DNA of 64,000 bases, taken from the NCBI RefSeq assembly GCF_000373585.1, contig NZ_KB891879.1:1-64000 (forward strand), in the 5' to 3' direction. The DNA comes from Streptomyces sp. MspMP-M5 (lineage in GTDB: Bacteria > Actinomycetota > Actinomycetes > Streptomycetales > Streptomycetaceae). This document shows positions 41,677 through 50,031 of this stretch, in pieces (positions within the stretch are counted from its first letter, which is position 1; every line of letters begins with the position of its first letter). Below the pieces are notes generated by a model, which did no database searches, was not told where the DNA came from, and worked only from the letters and a program-made list of their open reading frames with translations. The position numbers and the translations under genes are program-made.

Positions 41677-41710
41677 CTGTGACACTTCTGATGTAACACT
41701 CGCGATGTTA
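41677..41710 (-). promoter_or_regulatory. Repeated operator-like elements upstream of the racemase gene
   Basis: On the minus strand AGTGTTACAT and AGTGTCACAG form a direct repeat with a 14-base period (41700-41677). Overlapping it, TAACA, seven bases, TGTTA (41694-41710) is a perfect dyad. These lie 20 to 55 bases before the racemase ATG, the expected place for control of the whole catabolic run. Confidence 0.45.
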
Positions 41711-42099
41711 AGAACGTGTTCCACTTTCCACAAGCCCCCTGCCAAGTGGCCGTCAATGAACAAGGCCCGCACCGACGATGCTCAACTGCCATCGCCGCCA
41801 CGGGCCTTCGCGCGCCTGCTGCCGCCGCGCCGCTATCCCCCGCCGAGCCGGTCGATGAGCATCCCGGCGGCTATCCGGCGGCCGGGCGCGCAGACCCGTG
41901 CCCGCGCCCCTGGCGCATCGTGCGCTGCCGCCTTTGCCATGCCGTCCTCCACGTCCGCTCCCCCGTCCTGCACCGCCTGCGATGCCACCGGCGAGCTGCG
42001 CGTACGTCCGCGCCGCCCATCGCCCTCAACGCTAACCGCGGCCACTGACAACGGCCCGCGGAGCGCCGCACGCCGGGCCGGCGGAGGGACAATGCCGCC
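41711..42099. other. Region without a confident gene before mgtC
   Basis: About 390 bases between the racemase promoter and the MgtC-like gene. A minus-strand frame (42135-41833) ends with a stretch reading MAKAAAHDAPGARARVC and then IAAGMLIDRLGGG, which is protein-like, but it has no recognised family and no good ribosome-binding site. Frames on the plus strand are Pro/Ser-rich and look like GC-driven shadows. A small hypothetical gene cannot be excluded. Confidence 0.3.
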
Positions 42100-42834
42100 A
42101 TGTCTCATCTCGCCGCCGCACTGTTCGACATCCACGCCGGTCAGGGACTGCGTCAGTTCGCCGAGCTGGCCATAGCCCTGCTGCTGTCCTCACTCATCGG
42201 GCTGGAGCGCGAGGCCCGGCAGAAAAGCGCCGGACTGCGCACCCACACCCTCGTCGGGGTGGGCAGCGCCCTGTTCATGGAAGTCTCGATCCACGGCTTC
42301 GGCGCACTGCTGGGCACCGACGGCGTGGCGCTGGACCCGTCCCGGGTCGCCGCGCAGGTCGTCTCCGGCATCGGCTTCATCGGCGGTGGGCTGATCTTCG
42401 TGCGTAAGGACGCGGTCCGGGGCCTGACGACGGCCGCCACCATCTGGCTGACCTGCGCCATCGGCATGGCCTGCGGAGGCGGGCTGCCGCTGCTCGGCAT
42501 CGGCGCGACCGCGGCGCACTTCCTGATCGTGCGCGGCTTCTCCGTGGTGTCGGAGCGGATCACCTCCGGGCCCTCCTTCGACCGGGTCGAACTGCGCCTG
42601 ACCTACCAGGCACAACACGGACTGCTGGGCCGGATGTTGGAGCTGTGCACGGGCAGCGGGTTCCGGGTCGTCGACGTCCAGGTGGAGACCGGCACGGACG
42701 AGGTCCGGACGGCGGCCGAGGTGCTGCTCCGTCTGGAGGGCAGCGGATCGGCGCACCCTCTGGTGGAGGCCCTGACGGAGATGGACGGCGTCCGCGGGGT
42801 CGCACTGGGGCGGCACGGCGACAGCACGGAGTGA
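42100..42834 (+). CDS. MgtC/SapB family membrane protein
   Basis: Protein of 244 residues. Five predicted transmembrane helices occupy the first 150 residues and carry the MgtC core: LLSSLIGLEREARQKSAGLRTHTLVGVGSALFM and GIGFIGGGLIFVRKDAVRGLTTAATIWL. A soluble ACT-like domain of about 80 residues follows. MgtC proteins are linked to growth at low magnesium and, in pathogens, to survival in macrophages; in soil bacteria the role is less clear. No Mg transporter gene is adjacent. The gene converges with the MFS transporter gene downstream. Confidence 0.9.
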   Translation: MSHLAAALFDIHAGQGLRQFAELAIALLLSSLIGLEREARQKSAGLRTHTLVGVGSALFMEVSIHGFGALLGTDGVALDPSRVAAQVVSGIGFIGGGLIFVRKDAVRGLTTAATIWLTCAIGMACGGGLPLLGIGATAAHFLIVRGFSVVSERITSGPSFDRVELRLTYQAQHGLLGRMLELCTGSGFRVVDVQVETGTDEVRTAAEVLLRLEGSGSAHPLVEALTEMDGVRGVALGRHGDSTE

Positions 42835-42901
42835 CCCGGCGGCGGCCACGCCCGCGTTGACGTAGGGCGCCCCTCCCCCCGTGCGCGCCGCCCGCCCGTC
42901 A

Positions 42902-44434
42902 CTACCCCGCACCGGACGAAGCGTCCCCCCGCACGGCATCCGCCCCACCCTCCGCGCCCGTCCCGCACCGCGGCCCCGACACCAGCAGGTCGCCGGGCAC
43001 CTGACGGCCCACCAGCCGTGCCAGCCGCCGCGGGACGTCGCCGCCCACCAGGACGACGACCAGCAGCGTCAGCCCGAAGGTGAGGATCGCCAGCGCCCGC
43101 CCCAGGGGCATGCCGCGGGCGAGCTGCGCCCCGAGGACCGGCGCCACCGCGCCGCCCAGCGCCCCCACGTTGTAGACGAAGCCCAGTGACGCGGCGCGGA
43201 ACCCGGTCGGGAAGTGCCCCGCGAGGTACTTCGGCAGGATCCCGGAGATGCCCTGACTCAGCGCCAGCAGGACGAAGATCAGCACCCCCAGCCCCACCAG
43301 ACTCCCGCGCACCGCGAACACCGGGAACACAAACACCAGCGAGGCCAGCAGGGTGTACGCATAGGCGCGCCGGGTGCCAAGCAGATCACCGGTGAACCCG
43401 GCCAGCCAGCAGCCGGCCATGGTCCCGAACCCCGCGAAGAACATCACGTCGCCGACCTGCCGGGGCGTGTAGCCCAGATCGGACTTCAGATAGGTGGGCA
43501 GCAGGGCCTGCACCGGCCAGCTGTAGAGGAACGCGCAGAACACCGTCACCATCAAGGAGACGTACAGCAGCCAACCCCGGCGCCCGCCCAGTTGGACGGT
43601 GAAGGCGACCAGGCACAGCGCGGCGACCGTGGCCGCCCACGGCACGAACCCCGCGCCGAACGGGGTGAAGGTGCAGAACAGCGCGCCGGACGCGACCGTC
43701 GCAACCGCGGTGTTGGCCAGGCGTCGAAGCCGGCCGCTGAACAACGACCGGAACGGATTCGGGCGCTCCGCATGCCCCGCCCCGTTTCCTCCCCCGGCGG
43801 CCGCGACCTCGGCCTGCCAGTCCCCGGCTTCCGGCAGCGAGCGGCGCATCCACAGGGCGACCAAGACGGGCAGTACCCCGATCCAGAACATCCAGCGCCA
43901 GCCCCAGACAGGCACCACCCAGGCGTACAGCTGGGCGGCGACGACCGTACCGGCCGCGTAACCGGAGATCAGGAATCCGGAGGCCCGGTTGCGCAGCCGG
44001 CTCGGCCAACTCTCCAGGACGTAGGTCACGCTGGTGCTGTACTCCCCCGCCATACCGACCCCGATCACCAGCCGGGCGACGAACAGGCTGGTGTAGTCCC
44101 AGGCGAATCCGCAGGCGAAGGTACCCAGGGAGTAGAGCAGGATACTGGTGATCATGGCCGCTCTCCGGCCGTGTCGGTCGCCCAGCGCGCCCAGGAGCGC
44201 GCCGCCCAGCCAGCGGGTGATGAAGGCGGCGGAGACGAGGGAGGCGGCGGTGGCGGGGTCCAGGCGGAAGTCGTCGGCGACCTCGGTCAGCACCAGCGTG
44301 ATCAGCACGAAGTCGAAGCCGTCCAGCAGGTACCCGAGCCAGGCGGCGGACAGCGCCTTCCACTGGCCCGGGGTGACCTCGTGATACCAGGCGCGGCGCG
44401 GCGTCCGCCCCGCGGTGTCCACGGGATGCGTCAT
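42902..44434 (-). CDS. MFS transporter, NanT/aromatic-acid:H+ symporter type
   Basis: Twelve-helix transporter of about 510 residues. The first helix LGYLLDGFDFVLITLVLTEV carries the DGFD signature of the sialate (NanT) and aromatic-acid:H+ symporter groups. A loop DRHGRRAAM follows helix 2, and RLVIGVGMAGEYSTSVTYVLESWPSRLR marks helix 4-5. The substrate is an organic anion or sugar acid; exact choice is not possible. The ATG at 44434 has GGAGG about 12 bases upstream. The C-terminal tail of about 20 residues (RCGTGAEGGADAVRGDASSGAG) is hydrophilic. Confidence 0.88.
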   Translation of the reverse strand: MTHPVDTAGRTPRRAWYHEVTPGQWKALSAAWLGYLLDGFDFVLITLVLTEVADDFRLDPATAASLVSAAFITRWLGGALLGALGDRHGRRAAMITSILLYSLGTFACGFAWDYTSLFVARLVIGVGMAGEYSTSVTYVLESWPSRLRNRASGFLISGYAAGTVVAAQLYAWVVPVWGWRWMFWIGVLPVLVALWMRRSLPEAGDWQAEVAAAGGGNGAGHAERPNPFRSLFSGRLRRLANTAVATVASGALFCTFTPFGAGFVPWAATVAALCLVAFTVQLGGRRGWLLYVSLMVTVFCAFLYSWPVQALLPTYLKSDLGYTPRQVGDVMFFAGFGTMAGCWLAGFTGDLLGTRRAYAYTLLASLVFVFPVFAVRGSLVGLGVLIFVLLALSQGISGILPKYLAGHFPTGFRAASLGFVYNVGALGGAVAPVLGAQLARGMPLGRALAILTFGLTLLVVVLVGGDVPRRLARLVGRQVPGDLLVSGPRCGTGAEGGADAVRGDASSGAG

Positions 44435-44675
44435 CGTGGGAACCGACCTCCTCCAGCAGCCGCCCGGCCCACCCACCCCACTTACCCGGCCATACCAGAC
44501 GTCGGACGTCCCCTCTCCTCGCACGAATCTCGCGCCGCTCCCCTACCGCGTCAAGACGGGACACACGTCCCCGCTCCCCATCCACCGCCAACCCGGCCTT
44601 CCCACCCGTTCATTGACGTAACGCCAACGACTCCTTAGGGTCCGGCCCCCGGACCCCGGACCTGAGAGGACGCAG

Positions 44676-45863
44676 ATGCCACGGCAGGACACTTCAGGAC
44701 GGGACCACGACCTCGTTCTGTACGGGGCGACCGGATTCGCCGGCGCACTCACCGCGGAATACCTGGCCCGGCACGCCCCCGAGGAGTGCCGATGGGCACT
44801 GGCCGGACGCAGCACGGCCAAACTGGAGCGGCTGCGCGACCGGCTGGCGGCCGTCGACCCGGCCTGCGCGGACCTCCCACTGCTCCGGGCCGACAGCGCC
44901 GACCCGGACTCGCTGCGCGCCCTCGCCGCCGCCACCCGCGTCCTGGCCACCACCGTCGGGCCCTATCTGCTGCACGGCGAACCGCTGGTCGCGGCCTGCG
45001 CCGCGGCCGGCACCGACTACCTGGACCTCACGGGCGAGCCGGAGTTCGTCGACCGGATGTACCTGCGTCACGACGCCACCGCCCGGGCCACCGGGGCACG
45101 GCTCGTCCACGCCTGCGGCTTCGACTCCGTCCCGTACGACCTGGGGGTGCACTACACGGTGGGGCTGCTCCCCAAGGGAGGCCCGGTACGCATCGACGGC
45201 TTCGTACGGACCAACGCCACGCTCTCCGGCGGGACGCTCGCCTCGGCGCTGACCGCGGTCTCCCGCCCGGCCGCCATGGCCCGGGCCGCCCGGGCCCGGC
45301 GACGGACCGAACCGCCGCCCGCCGGCCGTACGGTGCGCGCCCCGTTCGGCCCGCCCGTCCGCAGCCGGGAGACCCGCACCTGGGGCGTGCCCCTGCCGAC
45401 CCTGGACCCGCGCATCGTCGCCCGCTCCGCCGCCGCCCTCGACCACTACGGGCCGGACTTCCGCTACCGCCACTACGCGGGGGTGCGCCGGCTGCCGACG
45501 GCGGTGGCCGGCGTGCTGGGAGCGGGGGCACTGTCCGCGCTCGCCCAGGTACCGCCCGCCCGTCGTTGGATGTCCGGCCGGCTGCAACCGGGCGAGGGGC
45601 CAAGTCAGGAGCGGCGGGAGCGGAGTTGGTTCGCGGTGCGGTTCGTGGCCTCGGGCGGCGGCACCCGCCTGGTCACCGAGGTCGCGGGCGGCGATCCCGG
45701 CTACGACGAGACCGCGAAGATGCTCGCCGAGGGCGCGCTGAGCCTGGCCTTCGACGACCTCCCGGAGACCGCGGGCCAGGTGACGACGGCCGTGGCCATG
45801 GGGGACGCGCTGACCCGCCGCCTCCAGGACGCCGGGATCACTTTCCGGGTGGTCCGGGGGTAG
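44676..45863 (+). CDS. Saccharopine dehydrogenase-like / trans-acting enoyl reductase family protein
   Basis: Rossmann-fold protein of 395 residues with NADP-binding start VLYGATGFAGALTAEYLARHAP and the ARS-like AGRSTAKLERLRDRL. It matches the group that contains mycobacterial Rv2449c-type and trans-acting enoyl reductases rather than true saccharopine dehydrogenases. A hydrophobic segment around VAGVLGAGALSALAQV in the C-terminal half may touch the membrane. The substrate is probably a polyketide or lipid intermediate, but no polyketide synthase gene is in the window. A GAGAGGA ribosome-binding site precedes the ATG. Confidence 0.85.
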   Translation: MPRQDTSGRDHDLVLYGATGFAGALTAEYLARHAPEECRWALAGRSTAKLERLRDRLAAVDPACADLPLLRADSADPDSLRALAAATRVLATTVGPYLLHGEPLVAACAAAGTDYLDLTGEPEFVDRMYLRHDATARATGARLVHACGFDSVPYDLGVHYTVGLLPKGGPVRIDGFVRTNATLSGGTLASALTAVSRPAAMARAARARRRTEPPPAGRTVRAPFGPPVRSRETRTWGVPLPTLDPRIVARSAAALDHYGPDFRYRHYAGVRRLPTAVAGVLGAGALSALAQVPPARRWMSGRLQPGEGPSQERRERSWFAVRFVASGGGTRLVTEVAGGDPGYDETAKMLAEGALSLAFDDLPETAGQVTTAVAMGDALTRRLQDAGITFRVVRG

Positions 45864-45921
45864 GACCTGTGTCGGAAAGGCCGCCTGCCGTCCGGCACTT
45901 GGCACGCCCCGGGGCCGGCTG

Positions 45922-46644
45922 TCAGGCGTTCGCCAGCGCCCTGCGGCACAGCGAGTCGGCGGCCCGGGTCGTCTCCGGAAGCCGGTACGCCGGCGCCAGA
46001 CGGAGCGTGTGCGCACAGGCCCGGTCGAGGTCCACCCGGTGGCCGACGGAGACGAAGACCGGTTTGACGCCGCTCTGGGTGCGCAGGGCACGTCCCACCT
46101 CCTCGGGCTCGCCGTCCACCGGCCGGTCGTCCCACAGTGGTGCGGTGGCGCCGCGCTCCGGCCCGGGTGCCTCGTACCGGAAGGTGAAGGGGTTCTTGGC
46201 GACCCCGATGGTGGGCAGGCCGGTCAGCACTCCGAGGTGGCTGGCGAGGCCGAACCGCCGTGGATGGGCGAGCCCGTAGCCGTCGCAGACGACCAGGTCG
46301 GGTATCCGGGCGAGCCGGTCCAGTGCGGCGAGGACCGTGGGGATCTCCCGGAAGGCGAGCAGGCCGGGGACGTAGGGGAAGGAGACCGGGCCGACGGCGG
46401 TGGCCTCGTCGACGACCGCGAGCGTACGGGCGTCGAGGGCGACGGCGGCCGCGGCGACCACGTCCCGCTCGTCGTCGTAGGCGACGTCCACACCGACCAC
46501 GGTGCCCTCGAAGCCCGGCTCCGGGCCTGCCTCGTCGAGCCGTACGTGGGCGCGCAGCCGGTCCTGGACCGCGCGGGCCGCGGCCTCGTCCGCCGGCCAG
46601 TGCCGCAGCTCGTCGGCGCGAGAGATGATTCCGGAAGTGTCCAT
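45922..46644 (-). CDS. nfi: Endonuclease V (deoxyinosine 3'-endonuclease)
   Basis: DNA repair enzyme of about 240 residues that nicks DNA next to deaminated bases, chiefly inosine. Conserved elements are GVDVAYDDERD with the first catalytic Asp, the FPYVPGLLAFREIPTVLAAL strand, VVCDGYGLAHPRRFGLASHLG with the second acidic residue and the wedge, and GVAKNPF. All are in place. The ATG at 46644 begins MDTSGIISRADELRHWP. An earlier in-frame start at 46692 would lie in the divergent promoter of the YciI gene. Confidence 0.94.
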   Translation of the reverse strand: MDTSGIISRADELRHWPADEAAARAVQDRLRAHVRLDEAGPEPGFEGTVVGVDVAYDDERDVVAAAAVALDARTLAVVDEATAVGPVSFPYVPGLLAFREIPTVLAALDRLARIPDLVVCDGYGLAHPRRFGLASHLGVLTGLPTIGVAKNPFTFRYEAPGPERGATAPLWDDRPVDGEPEEVGRALRTQSGVKPVFVSVGHRVDLDRACAHTLRLAPAYRLPETTRAADSLCRRALANA

Positions 46645-46721
46645 GGTGCCCGCAACGCTACCGAACCGCCGCGTCGGCCCGGACGGCCGCATACGACCGC
46701 CGCCGTCCGCCTCCCCTCCTC

Positions 46722-46727
46722 TATATT
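46722..46727 (+). promoter_or_regulatory. -10 element of a leaderless promoter for the YciI gene
   Basis: TATATT ends six bases before the ATG at 46734. There is no ribosome-binding site in that gap, so transcription should start at or next to the A of the start codon. Confidence 0.5.
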
Positions 46728-46733
46728 GCAGCC

Positions 46734-47033
46734 ATGTTCGTACTGGAGCTGACCTACATCGCCCCCCTCGACCGCGTCGACGCCGCCCTCCCGGACCACG
46801 TGGCGTGGCTGGAGAAGGAGTACGCCGCCGGCCACTTCATCGCGTCCGGCCGGAAGAACCCGCGGGACGGGGGCGTGATCATCGCCGCCGGAATCGACCG
46901 GGCGACCGCCGAGAAGCTCACGGCCGACGACCCGTTCGTCCGCGCCGGGGTCTGCGAGTACCGGATCACCGAGTTCGTGGCGACCAAGACGGCGCCGGCC
47001 CTGGCGGAATACAAGGAGCAGCTCCCCTCCTGA
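46734..47033 (+). CDS. YciI family protein
   Basis: Small ferredoxin-like-fold protein of 99 residues. It begins MFVLELTYIAPLDRVDAALPDH and carries HVAWLEKEYAAGHFIASGRK, with the conserved His-Asp/Glu pair of the family, and the ADDPFVRAGVCEYRITEF segment. YciI proteins are small cytoplasmic dimers of uncertain function; relatives are involved in dechlorination and dimeric alpha-beta barrel chemistry. The mRNA is probably leaderless. It is divergent from nfi and ends at a strong hairpin before the sugar transporter gene. Confidence 0.92.
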   Translation: MFVLELTYIAPLDRVDAALPDHVAWLEKEYAAGHFIASGRKNPRDGGVIIAAGIDRATAEKLTADDPFVRAGVCEYRITEFVATKTAPALAEYKEQLPS

Positions 47034-47054
47034 GCCCTCGTCGCACGCAAGGCA

Positions 47055-47091
47055 GGCCCGGCCCGCCGGACGCTTTCCGGTGGGCCGGGCC
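47055..47091. terminator. Bidirectional hairpin terminator
   Basis: A 16-bp stem (starting GGCCCGGCCC, with one G:T pair) and a five-base loop lies between the YciI stop at 47033 and the convergent sugar transporter stop at 47128. Confidence 0.7.
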
Positions 47092-47127
47092 TTGCGCTGC
47101 GCGCGCTCCTTCGGCCCGGCGGGCGGC

Positions 47128-48588
47128 CTACGAGGGCGCGGCAGGGGACGCGGCCGAGTCGCCGAGCGGCCCGGCACTGACCGGGCCGGGCGGGGCGGCA
47201 GTGGGCCAGCGGCCGCCGTTGCGCCAGTAGCCCTGAATCTCCTCCAGGTGGCGGCCCTTGGTCTCGGGGGCGGTGAACGCCGCGAACAGCAGGGCGGCGA
47301 GTGCGAGCACGCCCAGACCCGCGAAGGTCGCGGCGGCACCGGCCCTGGCCATCAGCGACGGGAAGAACTGGGCGATCAGAAGGTTGGCGACCAGGTCGGC
47401 GGTGAGCATCACCGACGCCCCCGTGGAGCGCAGCTGCGCGGGGAACGCCTCGCTCGCATAGACCCAGATCAGCGACCCGAAGCCGAAGTTGAAGGCGGCG
47501 GTGAACAGGAGGATCGCGACGAAGCCCACCCAGGTGGTGGCCCCCTGCAGCTTCCCCGCACTGAAGACGGCGGTCAGCACCGCGAGCATCGCCACCATCG
47601 TGCCGATCCCGGACAGCAGCACCACCCTGCGGCCGAGGCGGTCGATGATGAGGATCGCCAGCACGCTGGCGGCAAGAGAGGCCAGTTCGACGAAGGACGG
47701 CAACAGGAAGTTCTGGCCGTTGCCGGTGAAGCCCATCTCCTCGAAGATCTGCGGGCTGTAGTACGTCACGGCGTTGATGCCGGTGATCTGGCAGAAGAAG
47801 CCGAGGCCGACCACGAAGAACGCGGCGCGGGCGTACGGCTTGCGCAGCAGTGAGCGCACCGAGCCCCCACTCTCCTCGGCCAGCGCGGCGCGCACCGCGG
47901 CGACCTCGGCCTGCGGGTCGACGTCCGGGTCGGTCATCGCCATGACCTCGACGGCCCGTTCGGTACGCCCCTTGAGGACGTACCAGCGGGGGGTGTCCGG
48001 CAGACGCAGCAGCGGGATCGCGACGAGCGCCGCGGGGATCGCGGAGAGGCCGAGCATCCAGCGCCAGTGACCGCCGCCGGACAGGCCCCAGTTGACGAAG
48101 TAGGTGAGGACGACGCCCACGACGGTGGCCACCTGGTAGGAGGCGACGGAGGCGCCCCGGATCCGGGCGGGGGTCGATTCGGCGACGTAGAGGGGCGCCG
48201 CCACGATCGAGATGCCGATGGCGGCGCCGAGCAGGAAGCGGACGGCGTCGAGCACTTCGATGTTGGGGGCGACGGCGGACAGCGCGACGAAGACCGCGTA
48301 GGAGCCGGCGACGATCAGCATCGTGATCCGGCGGCCCAGGGCGTCGGCGAGCTTGCCGCCGATCAGCGCGCCCAGGATCGACCCGAGCACCAGGATGCTG
48401 TTGACCAGTCCCTTTTCGGTCTCGGTGAGGCCGAAGTCCTTGCTGAGGAAGACCAGGGCGCCGGAGATGCTGCCGGTGTCGTAGCCGTAGATGACGCCGA
48501 CGACGGCGCCGGTGAGCGCGAACCACCGGCCCGCGCGGCGTGGCGTCGGGAGTGAGGGGCGCGGTGCGGAGAGCGGGGCAGTGGACAT
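47128..48588 (-). CDS. Sugar porter family MFS transporter
   Basis: Twelve-helix sugar:H+ symporter of about 486 residues. Family signatures are GVIYGYDTGSISGAL in helix 1, GGKLADALGRR after helix 2, PLYVAESTPARIRG after helix 4, QITGINAVTYYSPQIF in helix 7, IDRLGRR, and the PETKGRHLEEI end motif. These match XylE/GalP-type porters. The ATG at 48588 follows AAGGAC. It is divergent from the SIS/aldolase genes across a 390-base region with inverted operator-like repeats, so it is the likely uptake system for the sugar they degrade. Confidence 0.93.
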   Translation of the reverse strand: MSTAPLSAPRPSLPTPRRAGRWFALTGAVVGVIYGYDTGSISGALVFLSKDFGLTETEKGLVNSILVLGSILGALIGGKLADALGRRITMLIVAGSYAVFVALSAVAPNIEVLDAVRFLLGAAIGISIVAAPLYVAESTPARIRGASVASYQVATVVGVVLTYFVNWGLSGGGHWRWMLGLSAIPAALVAIPLLRLPDTPRWYVLKGRTERAVEVMAMTDPDVDPQAEVAAVRAALAEESGGSVRSLLRKPYARAAFFVVGLGFFCQITGINAVTYYSPQIFEEMGFTGNGQNFLLPSFVELASLAASVLAILIIDRLGRRVVLLSGIGTMVAMLAVLTAVFSAGKLQGATTWVGFVAILLFTAAFNFGFGSLIWVYASEAFPAQLRSTGASVMLTADLVANLLIAQFFPSLMARAGAAATFAGLGVLALAALLFAAFTAPETKGRHLEEIQGYWRNGGRWPTAAPPGPVSAGPLGDSAASPAAPS

Positions 48589-48975
48589 CGGAAGTCCTTT
48601 GTGCGACGGAGCGTCATTGCTGCGTGACTGCATGACGGGTGCCGAGGCACCGCGCCCTCGGCCATGACGGGACCCACCGGAGCCGCATGACCGATCTTGC
48701 GAATATCGGGCACCTTTCACGCAGCTGTCAACAGTCACTTACCCGCTTTTCGCTTCACTCAGCACCCCCTTCACGCCACGCCGCGGCCGGTTCCTGCATA
48801 TGCGACGGCGCACCTCGTCGCCCGCCGTCACCCGCACGAGGGATGGAACGGTTGCACGAAAGTGCGTAGAGTCAGATCTAACGAAGCAAAAAGTTGCAGA
48901 GTAGATGCATTCTCAGTTCTCAGAGCAATCGATCGGCAACCTCGATCGCCGATCACGGACCACGGGAGGGTGTCG
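48589..48975. other. Divergent control region of the sugar transporter and SIS genes
   Basis: About 387 bases with no gene. It is markedly more AT-rich than its surroundings between 48690 and 48960. It contains CTTTTCGCTTC at 48746-48756 and its near-inverted copy at 48883-48893, plus GCAC-GAAA-GTGC near 48855. These T/A-rich blocks look like DeoR-type operators. Confidence 0.5.
48746..48893. promoter_or_regulatory. Pair of inverted DeoR-like operator elements
   Basis: CTTTTCGCTTC (48746-48756, plus strand) and CTTTTTGCTTC (48893-48883, minus strand) match at ten of eleven positions in opposite orientation, one near each divergent gene. DeoR/AgaR-type regulators bind short T-rich repeats of this kind, and a DeoR gene lies at 51182. 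Confidence 0.4.
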
Positions 48976-49881
48976 ATGAGCGAGATGTCGTACATGGAGC
49001 AGGAACTGCGCAGTCAGCCGGAGACGTGGCGGGAGGCCGCACGGATCGGCGCCATCGGCGGGCCGCTGCCCAAGGCCGGCCGGCGCGTGGCCGTCGTCGG
49101 CTGCGGGACGTCATGGTTCATGGCGCAGTCCTACGCGGCCCTGCGCGAGGGCGCGGGACTGGGCGTCACGGACGCCTTCCCGGCCTCGGAGGCGTTCCTC
49201 GGCACCGCCCGCGGCTATGACGCGGTCGTGGCGATCACCCGCTCGGGCACCACGACCGAGGTGCTGCGGGTACTGGAGGCGGTCAAGGGCCGAATCCCGA
49301 CGGTGACGGTGCTCGGCGACCTCGAAACGCCCGCGGTCGAGCTGTCCGACGAGACGGTGGCGCTGCCGTTCGCCGACGAGCGGTCGGTGGTGCAGACCCG
49401 CTTCGCGACCACGGCACTGACGCTGCTGCGCGCCCACCTGGGTGAGGATGTCGCACGAGCGGTGACCGACGCCGAGGAGGCGCTCACGGCGCCGGTGGAG
49501 AAGGAATGGGTGGACGCCGAGCAGTTCGCGTTCCTCGGCACCGGCTGGACGTACGGCCTGGCCAACGAGGCGGCGCTCAAGATGCGGGAGGCGTCGCAGA
49601 GTTGGACGGAGTCCTACCCGGCGATGGAGTACCGCCACGGCCCCATTTCGATAGCGGCTCCCGGCCGGGTGACCTGGCTCTTCGGCCGGGCGCCGGAGGG
49701 GCTTGCGGCCGATGTGGCACGGACCGGAGCGCGCTTCGTGTCCCACGCCCGGGATCCGCTGGCCGACCTGGTGCTGGTCCAGCGGGTCGCCCTGGAACGG
49801 GCACGCGCACGCGGCCTGGACCCGGACAATCCGCGCAGCCTGACCCGCTCGGTGATGCTCCAGGAAGCCACCGTGTCCTAG
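48976..49881 (+). CDS. SIS domain sugar isomerase (AgaS/GlmS-like)
   Basis: Cytoplasmic protein of about 301 residues with two SIS folds. The first has VVGCGTSWFMAQSYAAL and AITRSGTTTEVLRVLEAV, where the SGTT loop binds the sugar phosphate. The second has LGTGWTYGLANEAALKMREASQSWTESYPAMEYRHGPIS, matching the isomerase half of GlmS and AgaS-type deaminase/isomerases. A glutamine amidotransferase domain is absent, so a catabolic amino-sugar-phosphate isomerase or deaminase role is likely. The ATG at 48976 follows GGGAGGG. It is probably cotranscribed with the aldolase 150 bases downstream. Confidence 0.88.
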   Translation: MSEMSYMEQELRSQPETWREAARIGAIGGPLPKAGRRVAVVGCGTSWFMAQSYAALREGAGLGVTDAFPASEAFLGTARGYDAVVAITRSGTTTEVLRVLEAVKGRIPTVTVLGDLETPAVELSDETVALPFADERSVVQTRFATTALTLLRAHLGEDVARAVTDAEEALTAPVEKEWVDAEQFAFLGTGWTYGLANEAALKMREASQSWTESYPAMEYRHGPISIAAPGRVTWLFGRAPEGLAADVARTGARFVSHARDPLADLVLVQRVALERARARGLDPDNPRSLTRSVMLQEATVS

Positions 49882-50031
49882 GGCCGCTCCGGTGGACCAA
49901 CGGAGAACGAGCCACGGCCCACCAGACTGCCTGTCCACCGACCCCTCACCGCGACCACCCCTCCCCCGCCCCCTCCTCCACTGCACCCACTCGACATCAA
50001 CTCACCCCTTCCGCAAGGGAGTCAGGTCACC

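Noticed and set aside
41833..42135. 100-codon minus-strand frame before mgtC as a gene
   Set aside because: Part of it is protein-like, but it has no family, no good ribosome-binding site and overlaps the mgtC start; listed only as an uncertain region.
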